The notes: generated from the letters alone by a model not told the origin. A stretch of 64,000 nt of DNA from Melastoma dodecandrum (GCA_029817715.1 JARUPY010000248.1:186001-250000); one strand, 5' to 3'; shown: positions 26,421 to 37,690, numbered from the stretch's first letter. Made by a program: numbers and translations.

Positions 26421-28391
26421 TCAGTCGAGCTTTACCGATGAGAAGAGGTAGTGGACGAACCAAAAAGAAGAGAGGAACCCGACCGTGCCTGTTGCAAGCA
26501 TGATCGCCAGGACCATGAAAAGGGAGTAGCCGAGGTAGAGTGTCGCAGAGACTGGTCCACTCAGGCTCCTGAGATCGAACACGAGGTAGTTGACCGAGTA
26601 CAGGAAGATATAGATCGCCACGGAACCGGATGCGAAGAAGGATTTCCACCACCACTTCCAGTCCTCCACACAGAGATGCATGTACGTCAGGACAAGAGAG
26701 ACCTCGGCACAAACGACCACCAGGAGAATCAAGACAATGAATAGGAAGCCAAAGACATAGTACACACGGCCCATCCATAAGCTCGACATGATGAAGAACA
26801 GCTCAATAAAAAGGGTGCCAAATGGGAGTGTCCCTGCACCCAGGACCAGCAACCAAGATGGGTACTTCTGTGGTGGGATTTCACGAGGAATTTGATTGGT
26901 TCTGACTGGGTATTCGATGTGAGGAGCTCTTGCCCCGAGGTAGCCGCCGGCTAGAGTAAGTGGGACTGAGATACAGAACCAAAGCAAGAGCAGAATAATG
27001 AACAGCGAAAACGGGATGGCTCCAGTGCTGTTACTATGCCACAACAGGAAATTTAGAATTGTAAGGATTGAGAAGGCAATGCCGGGGAAGAAGCAAGCAA
27101 CTTTCCAGGAGACAGACATCCATCCTCTGTGATCGCCGCACCCCATTGTCCTCCAGAGACGAACAGCCACATAACCAGCAGTGATGCCAAGGATCATGTA
27201 GAAGAACAGCATACCACTTATGAGGGTTCCCCGTGAAGCAGGTGACATAAATCCAATGGCTGCAAACAGTATAGTGACGACTGCCATTCCGAGAATCTGA
27301 ACGCCATCGCCAACCATTATACACAGAAGATCCGCGCTGGTAGGTGCACGGAAAACATCACCCACCACGAGCTTCCAACCTGATAATTCCTCATTCATCT
27401 GAGCCTGGGCCTCCTTGTCAAGCTCCTCGTAACGGGTGAGGTCTCGGCGAACAGTCCTCAAGAAGATTACGAGGACAATACCGGCAAGGAAAACAATTAC
27501 CATTAGAGAATTGAGGATGGAGAACCAATGCACTTTGGATCCTCCCATTTTCAAGTAAGCATCCCAACGAGATGGCCACTTGATGTCACTAATCTCGAAT
27601 GCAACCTCGTACGTGAAAACAACTGACTGCCCCTCCTTGATAGGCATCTCGACAGAGGATGGTTCGCAATTAATTTGAGAAGGGTACTTGTCAAACATTT
27701 TCAAGTTCTTAACATCGGCATTGTGCAGAACACTGCAAGGGACTACCTCGAAACCAACAACCATATACCCAGGGGTTTCAGATCCACTATTACCAATAGC
27801 CGGAATTACCTCAGCAGCATCTCCAGTACCCATAACTCGAGCAACATTATTTTCCTCATACTGATGGACAAGAACGGTGAACTTCAAATGATTGAACACA
27901 TAATACACATCCTGAAACTTGATTCCCACAGGATAACCCGTCCATCGAAGGTAAAAACTATCCTTTTTTGTATACCTTATGGCAGGTAGATTGTCGAGAA
28001 TCAAATTGACCTGATACATTTCGTCGATCCTTTCCTTCATGAGCTTAAAGTTATCCCCCGATAGTGGATCAGACTTACACAAGAAGATCTCCGTCTGGTT
28101 CTTCAACATCTTGAACAGGTACGGCGAGTTCTCGATTCTATCCCCCATGAGGAGCTCACCAAGGTTCTCAGCACTATCTTTGATGCCTTCGGGGGGCTTA
28201 CAAAAAGGAAGACTATAATAACTGAATGGCATCTCAGTGTCGATTGAAGTGAGTGAATTCACCTTCACCGACAGAGGGGCGCCAGCAACATGTTTTTGGG
28301 GGTAACTACCGGGAAGATAGAATCCATATGAGGAGCTAACGACAACACTAACAACCAAAAACCAGATCTTAAACCGATCTAAGAAGCCCAT
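26421..28391 (-). CDS. TMN11: Transmembrane nine superfamily protein (TMN11-type)
   Basis: A single coding exon of 656 residues. TM9SF/TMN proteins are Golgi and endosomal nine-pass proteins of the secretory pathway. The ATG at 28391 gives the signal peptide FKIWFLVVSVVVSSSYG; the longer upstream frame begins in what looks like a 5' UTR preceded by an acceptor site. A large lumenal domain (FYLPGSYPQ...MPFSYYSLPFCKP) is followed by the first membrane helix near residue 290, a cytosolic acidic loop (RRDLTRYEELDKEAQ) and eight more helices. The protein ends SVKLD, matching the KxD/E signal that keeps plant TMN proteins in the Golgi via COPI. No lesion was seen. In Arabidopsis, as I recall, TMN11 neighbours AMK5, which fits the AMK5 pseudogene nearby. 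Confidence 0.95.
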   Translation of the reverse strand: MGFLDRFKIWFLVVSVVVSSSYGFYLPGSYPQKHVAGAPLSVKVNSLTSIDTEMPFSYYSLPFCKPPEGIKDSAENLGELLMGDRIENSPYLFKMLKNQTEIFLCKSDPLSGDNFKLMKERIDEMYQVNLILDNLPAIRYTKKDSFYLRWTGYPVGIKFQDVYYVFNHLKFTVLVHQYEENNVARVMGTGDAAEVIPAIGNSGSETPGYMVVGFEVVPCSVLHNADVKNLKMFDKYPSQINCEPSSVEMPIKEGQSVVFTYEVAFEISDIKWPSRWDAYLKMGGSKVHWFSILNSLMVIVFLAGIVLVIFLRTVRRDLTRYEELDKEAQAQMNEELSGWKLVVGDVFRAPTSADLLCIMVGDGVQILGMAVVTILFAAIGFMSPASRGTLISGMLFFYMILGITAGYVAVRLWRTMGCGDHRGWMSVSWKVACFFPGIAFSILTILNFLLWHSNSTGAIPFSLFIILLLLWFCISVPLTLAGGYLGARAPHIEYPVRTNQIPREIPPQKYPSWLLVLGAGTLPFGTLFIELFFIMSSLWMGRVYYVFGFLFIVLILLVVVCAEVSLVLTYMHLCVEDWKWWWKSFFASGSVAIYIFLYSVNYLVFDLRSLSGPVSATLYLGYSLFMVLAIMLATGTVGFLSSFWFVHYLFSSVKLD

Positions 28392-30581
28392 CCTCACAAA
28401 GGTTTCACCAGATAAGCGTCCGATCTGGAAACAAAGCACCGAAATCAATCCCCAAACCCAGTTCCAACAATCCAAATGAAGTCCCACTCCCAACCCGCCC
28501 CGAAAACTTAGACCATCAAAAGCACAATGAATCCGCAGTCAAACCCGGTTACACTACAACAAGACAACAAACGGCAACATCCAACGTAATTCGAAAAATC
28601 AACATCCAACAAATGCCCCCCCCCCCCCGGCGGCGCGACAAGTCGAAAGCCAATTAACAACCTCAACGCAAGTCCCAAACTTTCACCCCAATCCACCACA
28701 ATGAAAACGAGAAAAAGGAAATCCGTCGAAACTTCCCAATGCCGACACACAAAATCAAGCAGGTTAGATCCAACCGACCTTGGGAAAGGAAGGGGGAGCA
28801 GTGTATAGATTCGGGAAAGGAATCCCGCTGAATCCTCAGCGCCTTCTCGTTGTTTGGGCGGTGTGCAGATTGCCAGTTGCTCCCCTGGGGACACTTCTAC
28901 CCATGTAATTCCTTGCCTCGCACCCTCCTGTCTTTCTCCGTAAGCGAGTTCCCCCCCAAATTTTATCATGACTTGCACACCGACCGACCCAATTGGGAGG
29001 AAGCCAGGATGAATTTACCCTTTTGCCCTTTTTCCCTTTTGGTTAGTTTGACGCTGCGAATGTAAGAAAATGCATATGGACAAAAAAAAAAAAAAAAAAA
29101 GCAAGAGCATGCCAATTGTCAATTGCGATGAATATGGTACGTGGAAAATAATAAACGTCCCCCAATTGTTTAACCCTTTTCCCCTTTGCTTGCGATTATG
29201 GAGAAAGATTCTTAGCCCGTGACGTCTTTTGGCCAAATTGTGAGGCGTGTGGTTAGTGTAATAAAGAGCTCATTCATTAAGGTAGATTTGACTAGTGAAG
29301 GGAGGGTTGGGGAGGGGGTTAAGATTAGGAAGATTTAGTTGGAAGATTTTGCCAAGTCCTCCTAAGCATAATGAATTTCTCGTTTTGTTTTAAAAGACAA
29401 AAAAAAAAAAGTCTTAACCTCCTCCCTCCATTGAAAGTCGGGCTTTTGCAACCAAGACAATGACACATGCGTCATTCTTTGGGAAGATATTCGTGGGAAA
29501 GGGACTTCCCAACCTGCCTTTCGAGAGGAAATTTGAGCCGGGCCCAATTTGTCTAATGAACCCAACTGAGGTAAATGCATGTGGACCCATTTCTCGGCCC
29601 TGATTTTAATTTAGGCCGGGTTTTTTTTGGAGTGTCTCACGCTTCTTCTTTGACGCATCATGGTGCCTGATGGGTATTTATTCCATGAACAAACGACGCT
29701 TTCATTGGAATTCGGCCAGCAGAGGCTACAGGAGAAGAGCCAAAATTCCATTAGTGAGATGACAAACTCAAGTTCAGCAAGCGAAAGAAACTCGAATGGA
29801 GACAGACACCTCCCTTGGGAGGAATCGGGTACGACTCTTTTAACTTCGCCATTCCTCGTCGCCCACTTGTCTGTGATGGCCACGTTGGGGAGAGGGAGAG
29901 CTTCGGGTTCGGACAACATCTCGAGTCTTTACCTCGTTTCTGGGGCTTCGAAGCAAACACACGTTCCAGCCCGTGTTTTAGCCCGACAAGTCCGGAGAGA
30001 ATTTAGCGGCACACCATCCACGGGGGGTTTGGGTTTGACGTTGAAACACCCACATGCCACGTCGACCTTCGTCGTGTTCTTCTTAGAAATTCCAGCCGGC
30101 TATAAAAAAAAAAGAGTACAATGAAAATAAAAATTTTAAAAAGACAAAAAAGAGCAGTGCTGCTTTATTTTTAGGGGGGTTGGGAGGGGAATTTAATAAA
30201 GGCATGCAACATGCAGCAAATTTGGGGGAGGGGCTTCCATACACACACACTTGGCTAAAAATCTCTGAAACAAACTCACTCTTGGCATGACTACACCTCC
30301 CTTCGGTCCAGATTCAATGGACCCCCTTACTAGTTTCCAACTCGATCATATATATTATAATAATGATTACAACAATATGTTCAAAAAAATGGAAATAAAT
30401 AAAAAAAATGAACTATATATACCGGCCCATGCCTTCCAAAGCCAACGTGGGGTTATTCAATTCAACAGAATTTCGTCTACTTTCTCCTCTCCCAAAAAAG
30501 ATCCTTCCCTAATCCCTCCTCCCTCATATTTCGTTTACACGATTCACGACCTGCTACGAGGGGGCTGCAGACGTACCGGCC
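28392..30581. other. Intergenic; TMN11 upstream region
   Basis: The first 600 bp probably hold a 5' UTR intron and first exon of TMN11. Homopolymer runs occur (13 C at 28616-28628, a long A run near 29082-29100). A 154-residue plus frame (29660-30124) and a 102-residue minus frame oppose each other and have no recognised domain. Confidence 0.45.
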
Positions 30582-30893
30582 ATGGCCGCGGCTGCAGAGG
30601 CTCTCATCCGGTGCGTCTACGAGGGTTGTATCTCTGGTTGCGACTCCTGCATTGAGCGCCGTCCTTACCACCGTAACTGCGGATGCGCTCTCCACAAGCT
30701 GAGGAAGGGATGCCCTCATGCCCCCCCGAGGACCAACAACATCTCGTATCCGATCCGTAGGTCTTGGAGCGAGGGTTGCCTGGCGCTGATGGCTTCCGCC
30801 AATGGGACGTCCCCATCTCTCTCTCCTTACTCGTCGCCTGTTCGGACGACGACAACGACGACCATCGTCAGGGAAGTCGACAAGAACCTTTGA
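30582..30893 (+). CDS. Small Cys-rich plant protein, RPYHRNC family, copy 1
   Basis: An open frame of 103 residues beginning MAAAAEALIRC. It carries a Cys-rich head (Cys at 11, 16, 20, 23, 33, 35 and 44) with the motif IERRPYHRNCGCALHK, followed by a basic, Ser/Pro-rich middle (PIRRSW) and a Thr-rich tail. There is no signal peptide. I recognise the RPYHRNC-C-LH motif as a recurring feature of short, uncharacterised angiosperm proteins; no function is known to me. Two more copies lie at 33207-33494 and 42379-42660. A TATATATA stretch at about 30413 and pyrimidine-rich leader precede it. Confidence 0.75.
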   Translation: MAAAAEALIRCVYEGCISGCDSCIERRPYHRNCGCALHKLRKGCPHAPPRTNNISYPIRRSWSEGCLALMASANGTSPSLSPYSSPVRTTTTTTIVREVDKNL

Positions 30894-33030
30894 TGTTTGT
30901 TGTTAGAATTTAGGGATGGCATGAAGCTTTAACTTGTTCGATATCTTAATCAGTTAAATAAAAGAAAAGGGAAGATGGTGGGATTTGTTTGTCCAGATCT
31001 TTGCAATGCCCTTCGTGTGTGTTCGCATGCTATAAACTCAAATAATATTACGAAACAAATTGTGTCTTTGTTTAGGTGACGAAGTTATTAGCGTGTTTAT
31101 CTGGGTGAAACCTAATCGGGGGAGGCTAATAGATGACGTGCAATGCTGTGGTTTTTGTTCATTCCGACAATGTCTTCAGTCCAAATGAAAAGAACCCAAA
31201 TCCCAACAAAACAACTTCGTCGTGTTCCGAGGAACCAAATTCCAAAGAGAAGTCGGCTAAACCCAAACCCCTGCGCTAGAAAACAATTTTCCGGCCAAAG
31301 AGTCGGGCAACGAAGGCATCTGAATCCGTTCGGGCGAATTTTCCCTTCCTGGGCGGCACATGGAATATGGATGAAATACACGAGATTATTTCAAAGAAAA
31401 GGACACGTCTCGGGTCCGATTTAACATGGCAAGGAAATATATTGAATTGACAATGGTGAATCGAAATGATTTGTGTTCGTAAAGAACGGAGGGGACACGA
31501 CATTAATTGCTTACTACAACTTGGGAAAGCGGTTCGAGAGAGAATAGTAGGAAATGCAGCATAAAGACCGTCAGGCAACAGACTAACTAACCAAAAACAC
31601 TTTGGAAATTAGTTCTACGGATGAACTTGGCTAGGATGGAATGAAACTAGTCCCGAATGTGTTTCCACTTTTGGGTAAAGAATAACAGATCATTATGCCT
31701 CGGAGGGATAGCCAGGAGGACTTCTATGTTGAAAGGTTTAGAGACGAAAACCGGCGTTGCATATGGTAGGAAGAGTGGGTGAGATGTCACCAGCCGCAAC
31801 CAGGATGATCCTCCGGTTTGGCCTCTCGGCACATAGGTACAGGCATAGTGATCTTGATTGAGTCGGTTTACGTCGTAGGGTTTCTGTTTACATAAGATAA
31901 TTTCTGGTTAACAATTGCTGTGTTCATTCGAATATAGCACAATCGACGAGTAAAACAGCGAGAGGTCTACTGTGCCCACAGAAGCCAGTTGACGGTGCCC
32001 ATAGAAGTCAGCCAACTGGGCTCACATAAGTCAATCGATAGAAGTCAGTTGAAGAATGAAGATCGATAACATACTCCAAAGTTCATATTAATGAGCACAT
32101 GGTCATTTATAATGGCCAATGACAGTTCCCTTTGGGATTCAAGCATGTGAAAATGGTTGCAACAACGTTTACTGAGCGGCTAATTGTAGTTATTAGTTGA
32201 TAATATTAGGTTATCATATAAATAATTGAAGTTTCTTCATACAACAACAATCATTTGTATCCAACTCGGGACATTTTTGTTGTCTTCATTTCATTTCCTT
32301 TTTCGTTTTTATGTATTTGCATCTGTATTATAATTCAAGTTCATTATCAATAGAAGTAAGTTATCTGCTTAATATGCTCATCTTTGTCACAAACTGTGAA
32401 CCCAATAAATTCGCTGACGTGAAAAGTCATGCGTTTGAATTAATGACGCAAAACGGCCGAGTCGTGCAGAGAAACAAACGTAGAACATACTATGAATTAG
32501 GGTCGACAATCTTATGAAAAGTCATAAACTATGAAAAGGTAGACAAAAGGCCATCCATGGCCGATAAAAGGGCAAAACATTTGTTATAGGTCTCGTTGCC
32601 AAAGCATAGGAACTCCCCCTTCACCCCTATGCTAAGGAAATAACCATAATGGATTTGCATTGTCCATAACGTTGTTTCGACGGGGTCCTTAAGGCAAGAC
32701 AGCTTTTCCTTAGGCATATAATGGCTGATTCCAAGGATAAACATCTTATGGTTTGTCCGTAAACACGTCTTGCTATGTTTTAGGCTAGGTAAATCAAGAA
32801 AAAGAAATAAACGACCATCGTCATTGAAAATGAATATAAGGGATGTCACGTCTTCATCCAACGGTTCGAGTTTTGAGACCGTTGACGTGAACGGTAGCCC
32901 ATCAACGGTAAAAATGAGAAAAATAAAAAAATGAAAAAAAAAAGTAAAAAAGTTTCTGAAAAAAAGAAATAGCTAAAGAAACCCGCCGAACACCAGGACA
33001 AGACTGCTAGATTGTTTGACAAAGCATGGA
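30894..33030. other. Intergenic stretch between copies 1 and 2
   Basis: AT-rich. A short imperfect repeat of AGAAGTCAGTTGA-like units lies at about 31975-32060. A 110-residue minus frame (32861-32529) lacks an ATG start and any recognised domain. No gene is supported. Confidence 0.45.
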
Positions 33031-33176
33031 CGGAAGAAACAAAGTGATCCTTGACCTGCAGCAGTTCATAATTTAGGCCGGCTACAACTAACTGAGGGAC
33101 GGATGAAACAACTTAGGTAGTGATGGATGAAACAAAGTGAGCCTTGACCTGTACAAGTTTTCAAGCTATATATAAA
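33031..33176 (+). promoter_or_regulatory. Promoter of Cys-rich gene copy 2: duplicated W-box block and TATA box
   Basis: A block of about 28 bp (GAAACAAAGTGA-CCTTGACCTG) occurs twice, 93 bp apart, each time holding a W-box core TTGACC (33051-33056 and 33144-33149). A strong TATA box TATATATAAA follows at 33167-33176, 31 nt before the ATG at 33207. W-boxes are WRKY targets, often defence-linked (known); use here is inference. Confidence 0.55.
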
Positions 33177-33206
33177 CACTGAGGCAAAGACACATAGCTG
33201 GGCAGG

Positions 33207-33494
33207 ATGTCATCCGCTTCGTCTGAGATGTTTCACCGTTGCGTCCCCAACACCAGCTTGTACTTCAACAATGCGAAGATTCAAAGGAGGCCTTACCACC
33301 GTAACTGCAGGTGTGTGCTGCACAAGTCAAAGGGAGGCAACCCCAAACCCTGTCCTTATCATCACTCTGTTTGCTTCCCCAGGAAAGAGATATCCCAGAG
33401 CGCTTCCGTTTTATCATTGGAAGCAGAGAAAGTACCTTTCTTCCGAGTTGCCGGTGGTGATGCTCGCGTGCATAATAGACTAGCACCCGAATAG
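33207..33494 (+). CDS. Small Cys-rich plant protein, RPYHRNC family, copy 2
   Basis: An open frame of 95 residues beginning MSSASSEMFHRC. It has the core QRRPYHRNCRCVLHK, then PCPYHHSVCFPRKE. It aligns with copy 1 at the core and the spacing of the first Cys to the core is kept, but copy 1's three extra head cysteines are lost and the tail differs. It sits just after a TATA box and two W-boxes. Copy 3 (42379-42660) is more like this copy than copy 1. It could be an expressed gene or a young relic; the frame has no internal stop. Confidence 0.6.
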   Translation: MSSASSEMFHRCVPNTSLYFNNAKIQRRPYHRNCRCVLHKSKGGNPKPCPYHHSVCFPRKEISQSASVLSLEAEKVPFFRVAGGDARVHNRLAPE

Positions 33495-34430
33495 TGATTT
33501 AGTCTCAACTCTTCTGATTTTAGGGGTAGTTTATTTGCTTAGGGAATGACTTAATTAGAAGAGTACATTGTAAACGATGCTGTTTTACCTGCACTGATAT
33601 AAAGTTCACGTTGTGTTACAAAAGTTCACTGCAAAGGAGATAATCAATGCCTGCCCGAATCAACAAACGCCCAACCTGCCTAATTAACCATAGCTTGGAG
33701 AATAACGCCGCCGACTTGAGCTACTGGCCGACTCCGCCTACGCGAACTATACTACGCCATCTTAAACACACAAATAACTTTGTTTTGTTCCGATTATGAA
33801 TTCCCCAAGCTAGCGTTACTATCACCAAGTGAGAACGAAAGTTAGGAAGACTGTTCCGCGATTCCAATGGCTTTTATATTAAATCAGAAAAGCCACCTAT
33901 TCTGTGTGTAGAATCCTAGGAATGCATACATAGGAGGGATCACCCTGGTTTCTCCTTGGCGAGGACTCTCGGAATTCAGGCTCGTAATGAAATTAACTCC
34001 GTGCTGAGCAGCATCTCGTGAGAGGAAATGTCCAAGTTTCTTGGAATATGTGGCATATTTAGCATATTTTCTTGGCATCATGAACTCCAAGTTTCCTCTT
34101 GTGGTTAATGTTAATAGTTTGGCGCATTTTGGCGAAGTTCACACTCGCCCTAGGGATCACAGACCTCTCAACTCGCCGGGCCAGAAATGATCCGCAAAGA
34201 CATTATTTCGCATCTATTGTCGTAACCGTCATGGCTCTAGGGAACTCCTAAGCCAGCCTAGCCAACTGCGAAACCCATATATAAATGTGAGAAGTCATCA
34301 ACGAGAAATCACTTCTGCTCGGGGACGATCTACGGAAACCACTCCTTGGTTTGCTTTGTATGTCTCAAAATATGAATATCTCGAGAATCTTTATGGTGTC
34401 ATATCAGTCATACAAACCTTATATAACCGT
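33495..34430. other. Intergenic stretch
   Basis: No gene, RNA or clear repeat was recognised. The sequence grades into retrotransposon-derived DNA to the right. Confidence 0.4.
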
Positions 34431-36100
34431 CATGTTTAAGATAAACATCAGATCTTGAGACTTTTAACAATATGCACATAATAAATCAAACAGTCAATGA
34501 TGATTATCAAATCCGATAATCCACATGTACAAAATATGTGTTCAATATGACTTTCGAATAACCATACATATCAAACAAGACAAAAATGTGAGGCTCCCAC
34601 CAACCAAGTAAATCAAAGTAATAAACCACGTACAATAATAATGATAAAAGCCAACTAAGCTTCACGTGGTATTCCTCTTGGTTAGAAATCAATGCACACG
34701 GATAATAAAAGTGCTTTTATGACTTATCATCTATTACGTTTTTTTTTCGAAACAACACTACTCACTTTGCAAGAATGGTGTATGTAGAAGCCTCAACATC
34801 CAACACAACAACTCAATATCAGCAAACATTGGACATAGCTCAATAAACGTCAACTCCCAATAATCAAAACAATCAAATGATTAAGTTGAGGAGCTCCCAC
34901 TGATCTAACATATCATCATGAGCTCAAGAGCTCCCACAAGTTTATTAACCACGGTTAGTCAAGGCTTTCAATCTTTGGTTGGGTTACCATTAAGTACTAA
35001 GTCATCCTTTATGTGCCTATGATATAATCGCAACTCGACAATCAATCACTTGAAGTAAACTATAAATTATGTCCACTTGCAACTACCACAACACCTGTCA
35101 CGTAAGCGGATTTCACAAACCTCAACAGGCGAGTCACTTTGGCAACCAAACACCTGTATCATCATGTGAAATCTCCCATATGGGATGCTCGTTACATTTT
35201 TCCCAAACTCGACAACCGAGTTGAATATTAGAGAAGATTTAAAAACAAATTACATACACTTTCAATTAGTGCGACACATCATACAAGCGGATTTCACGAA
35301 TCTCAACGAGCGAGTCACTTTGGCAATCAAGCACTCGTATCATCATGTGAAATCTTCCAATTCCGGAACGCTCGTAGAATCTCATGATATAACTCATTAT
35401 AAACCAACAAAATAACATAAGCAAGAAGGTCATGAGCACACAATTAAATACTTTAAATCATTCGAGACTTTCATATTATTGTTTTAAATAATAAAGAAAC
35501 GGTTCATACAAAACAATCCGTGAACGAGTGAGCAATATACATAATTATAGTCGATAACCGCAAGACCATCAAACATAGATCTACATAAATGACCTCTTAA
35601 GAATCACTCAAAATGTACCAAAAGCAGGAAACCAAACGCCTTCGGGCATAACGGTCCCTACACCAGTACACCCAAGTTTCCAATCATACCCTTAACAAGA
35701 TTAAGAAAACCTCACTTGTCACTCTAAGTGAGCCACTTTTTGGCAGTCAAACACTCAAAGCAAAAATATGAGACTTCTCCCTTGTTAAGAACACATGCGA
35801 TTGCAAGAAAATTTTAATTGTCACTCTGACTGAGCCACTTTGGCAGCCAATCAATTAGAGCACAAATCGAAAGTAACTCACCCAGATGCACATGTCCGTG
35901 AAGCACCTCACCTGTCACTGCAAACGAGCTACTTTGGTAGCCAAGCGCTTACAGCACAATACGAAGTAACTCCACTTGCTCACATATTTATTCATACAAA
36001 ATACTTTATGTATGCCATCTCGAACTAACGGGTCATATAAAAGTTCACATCCGTCTCAAAATAAACATATGATGCACGTAATTCGAGAATGTTCAAGTGT
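34431..36100 (-). mobile_element. Decayed copia-derived non-coding sequence (antisense), with degenerate repeats
   Basis: Several diverged copies of a phrase like GAGTCACTTTGGCAACCAA recur near 35120, 35305, 35720, 35835 and 35925, often followed by a TGTGAAATCTCCC-like stretch. The complementary phrase (GGTTGCCAAAGTGACCC) recurs in the untranslated leader of the full copia element at about 54350-54560. The region is therefore best read as an antisense remnant of a related element's non-coding part. No coding domain, LTR ends or target duplication were found. Confidence 0.5.
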
Positions 36101-36240
36101 AGGCTAAGAATATTCTTCTTGGAGAAGGACGTGGTTTCAAGATTGTGCAGGTGACTCGTGGAAGTCGTGATTTTCGCTGACTAATCATCGAGATTGTTTT
36201 CCTCGTGGACCTTACGGTTTCTAGTTTATGCTAAATGTAG

Positions 36241-36861
36241 GGTCGGCTAGGTCTCGGAAGGTTGCACCACTGCATGAGACTGATCGGTGCTGCTGAGCAC
36301 AACATGCAGCTGATGGTCCAAAGGGCTCTCCAGAGAAGAGTGTTTGGCAAGCGAATTGTTGATCAAGGCTCGATCCTGTCGGACATAGCCAAGGTGAATG
36401 TCGGTCTGATTTCGCCAAGTTCTTCGCATAAAATCTACTAAGTCTAATGGTTGTTTCTATGTTGTCGTGAAGTGTCGTGTGGAGCTAGAGAGCACCAGGC
36501 TATTGGTCCTGGAAGCAGCCGACCAACTAGATCGGCTAGGAAACAAGATGGCTCGCGGAACCATCGCTATGGCAAAGGTAAAAAATTCCAAGCTAACAGG
36601 TCACCAGATCTTCTCATTCCCATTATTCATACTCACTTGTAAAACCTGCCGGCCTGTTTTTCCCGTTCATATAAGGTGACAGCTCCAAACATGGCACTAA
36701 AGGTAATGGCGATGCAAGTGCACGGGGTTGCCGAGTTATCCTTGGATACCGTCCTTGCACACTTGTATGCCACGTCGAGGAAGCTGAGGATTGTGGACGG
36801 ACTCAACGAGGTACACTTGGGGACTATTGTCAAGTTAGAACTAAGGAAGGCCAAGCTGTGA
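36241..36861 (+). pseudogene. IBR3: Orphan terminal exons of an IBR3-type acyl-CoA dehydrogenase
   Basis: Three in-phase exons (36241-36393, 36473-36577, 36676-36861) match the C-terminal dehydrogenase end of the peroxisomal IBR3/ACAD10-type protein. The blocks are GRLHHCMRLIGAAEHNMQLM, then RLLVLEAADQLDRLGNKMAR, then APNMALKVMAMQVHG...EVHLGTIVKLELRKAKL and a stop. All splice dinucleotides and frames are kept. Members are about 800 residues with an N-terminal phosphotransferase-like domain; none of the upstream exons is present, and decayed retrotransposon sequence lies where they should be. A few residues are missing after ALKV. It is a truncated gene copy, although the tail itself has no stop. 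IBR3 acts in indole-butyric-acid response (known). Confidence 0.85.
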
Positions 36862-37077
36862 CTAAGGTTTTGGTTTTCGCTTGCCAGAATAAGTAAACAA
36901 TCAATGACAGTGATTAACTTAGTATTTGTCATAAGATTATTATAATTCAGCCCTCCCCTCATGCATTAATATTAATATATATGGATTAAGTTAATGACAA
37001 AGATTGTTGATGTTTGTGATGTATTTGAAAATTAAATCTTAATAAGCATCCGCAAGTGTTTTCTCCTAATTTTGGAT

Positions 37078-37135
37078 TTATGCAAAATGTGGGTCGGCTA
37101 GGTCCCAGAAAATTGAACCATTACATCATATTGAC
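37078..37135 (+). pseudogene. Second, decayed copy of the first IBR3-like exon
   Basis: ATGCAAAATGTGGGTCGGCT at 37080 repeats the intron end and exon start at 36229-36248, and the match continues for about 50 bp with substitutions before fading. It indicates a tandem partial duplication of the gene fragment. The AG acceptor has been lost (TGTAG became TGTGG). Confidence 0.65.
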
Positions 37136-37271
37136 TTATGACCTTACTTTATAATTTAAATATATCATTTCATGAACTTTTCTCATTCAAATTCAAGGCT
37201 TGCTTTATGTCTGGGTTTATTAGCACATTATGACAAAAACTTTAATGTCTGCAATCCACATGTCCGTATTG

Positions 37272-37368
37272 TTGAAAATGAAAATATATAGTATGTCACA
37301 CTTCAACCTATAAGTTCGAGCTTTTAGAACAATTTGTGTTGACTGCTGTATGACAGTGGTATCAGAGC
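37272..37368 (+). mobile_element. Possible short LTR end plus primer-binding site
   Basis: A perfect TGGTATCAGAGC primer-binding site is at 37357-37368. It is preceded by a stretch starting TGTTGAAAATG at 37272 and ending TATGACA, as a short LTR of about 85 bp would. The second LTR was not found. It may be a TRIM-type element or a relic. Confidence 0.45.
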
Positions 37369-37373
37369 CATCA

Positions 37374-37685
37374 TTAGTATGTAGATAATACCATTTCTAA
37401 CTGAGAAACCATCGACGATGCATCTAGTTTCAACATAGACAATTTGTCAATCCTTTTCAGTTCTAGGAATTTGGAAGTATTCTCGAGCAATTGTATTTTT
37501 GCCTGGAGTTCCTCAATAATATCCTCTTGTCTGATTACTTCATAAGCACGCCCAAAGAAATCATCCTTCAAAGTAACGTACGCTTTCGAGATTATACGGA
37601 ATGCCATTACAATCCGCTCCCTCGGAATATCAGAGAGCACTTCATGAATGGCCGACATAGGATCGTCCCAGGTTTGCCCGATTGA
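37374..37685 (-). pseudogene. Exon-like fragment, weakly LOB-domain-like
   Basis: A minus frame of 103 residues runs from a plausible acceptor (TTCAG, 37686-37690) to a stop at 37374. The part VLSDIPRERIVMAFRII-KAYVTLKDDFFGRAYEVI followed by EELQAKIQLLE resembles, in spacing, the second half of the plant LOB domain (LP..R..A...EA..R..DP..G....I..LQ). The Cys-block that defines LOB proteins was not found upstream, and a solo LTR interrupts that side. The match is weak; it may instead be an unrelated coiled-coil exon. Confidence 0.3.
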
Positions 37686-37690
37686 CTGAA

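Noticed and set aside
26421..28493. Longer TMN11 frame starting at 28493
   Set aside because: The added 34 residues lie across a likely 5' UTR splice acceptor and would bury the signal peptide; the ATG at 28391 fits the family.
29660..30124. 154-residue plus-strand open frame
   Set aside because: It has an ATG but no recognised domain, overlaps opposing frames of similar length, and shows no plausible splice or promoter context.
32529..32861. 110-residue minus-strand open frame
   Set aside because: It begins at a non-ATG codon and contains no recognisable motif in AT-rich intergenic DNA.
36221..36429. Minus-strand frames over the IBR3 exon
   Set aside because: They are antisense to a plus-strand exon with clear homology and splice sites.
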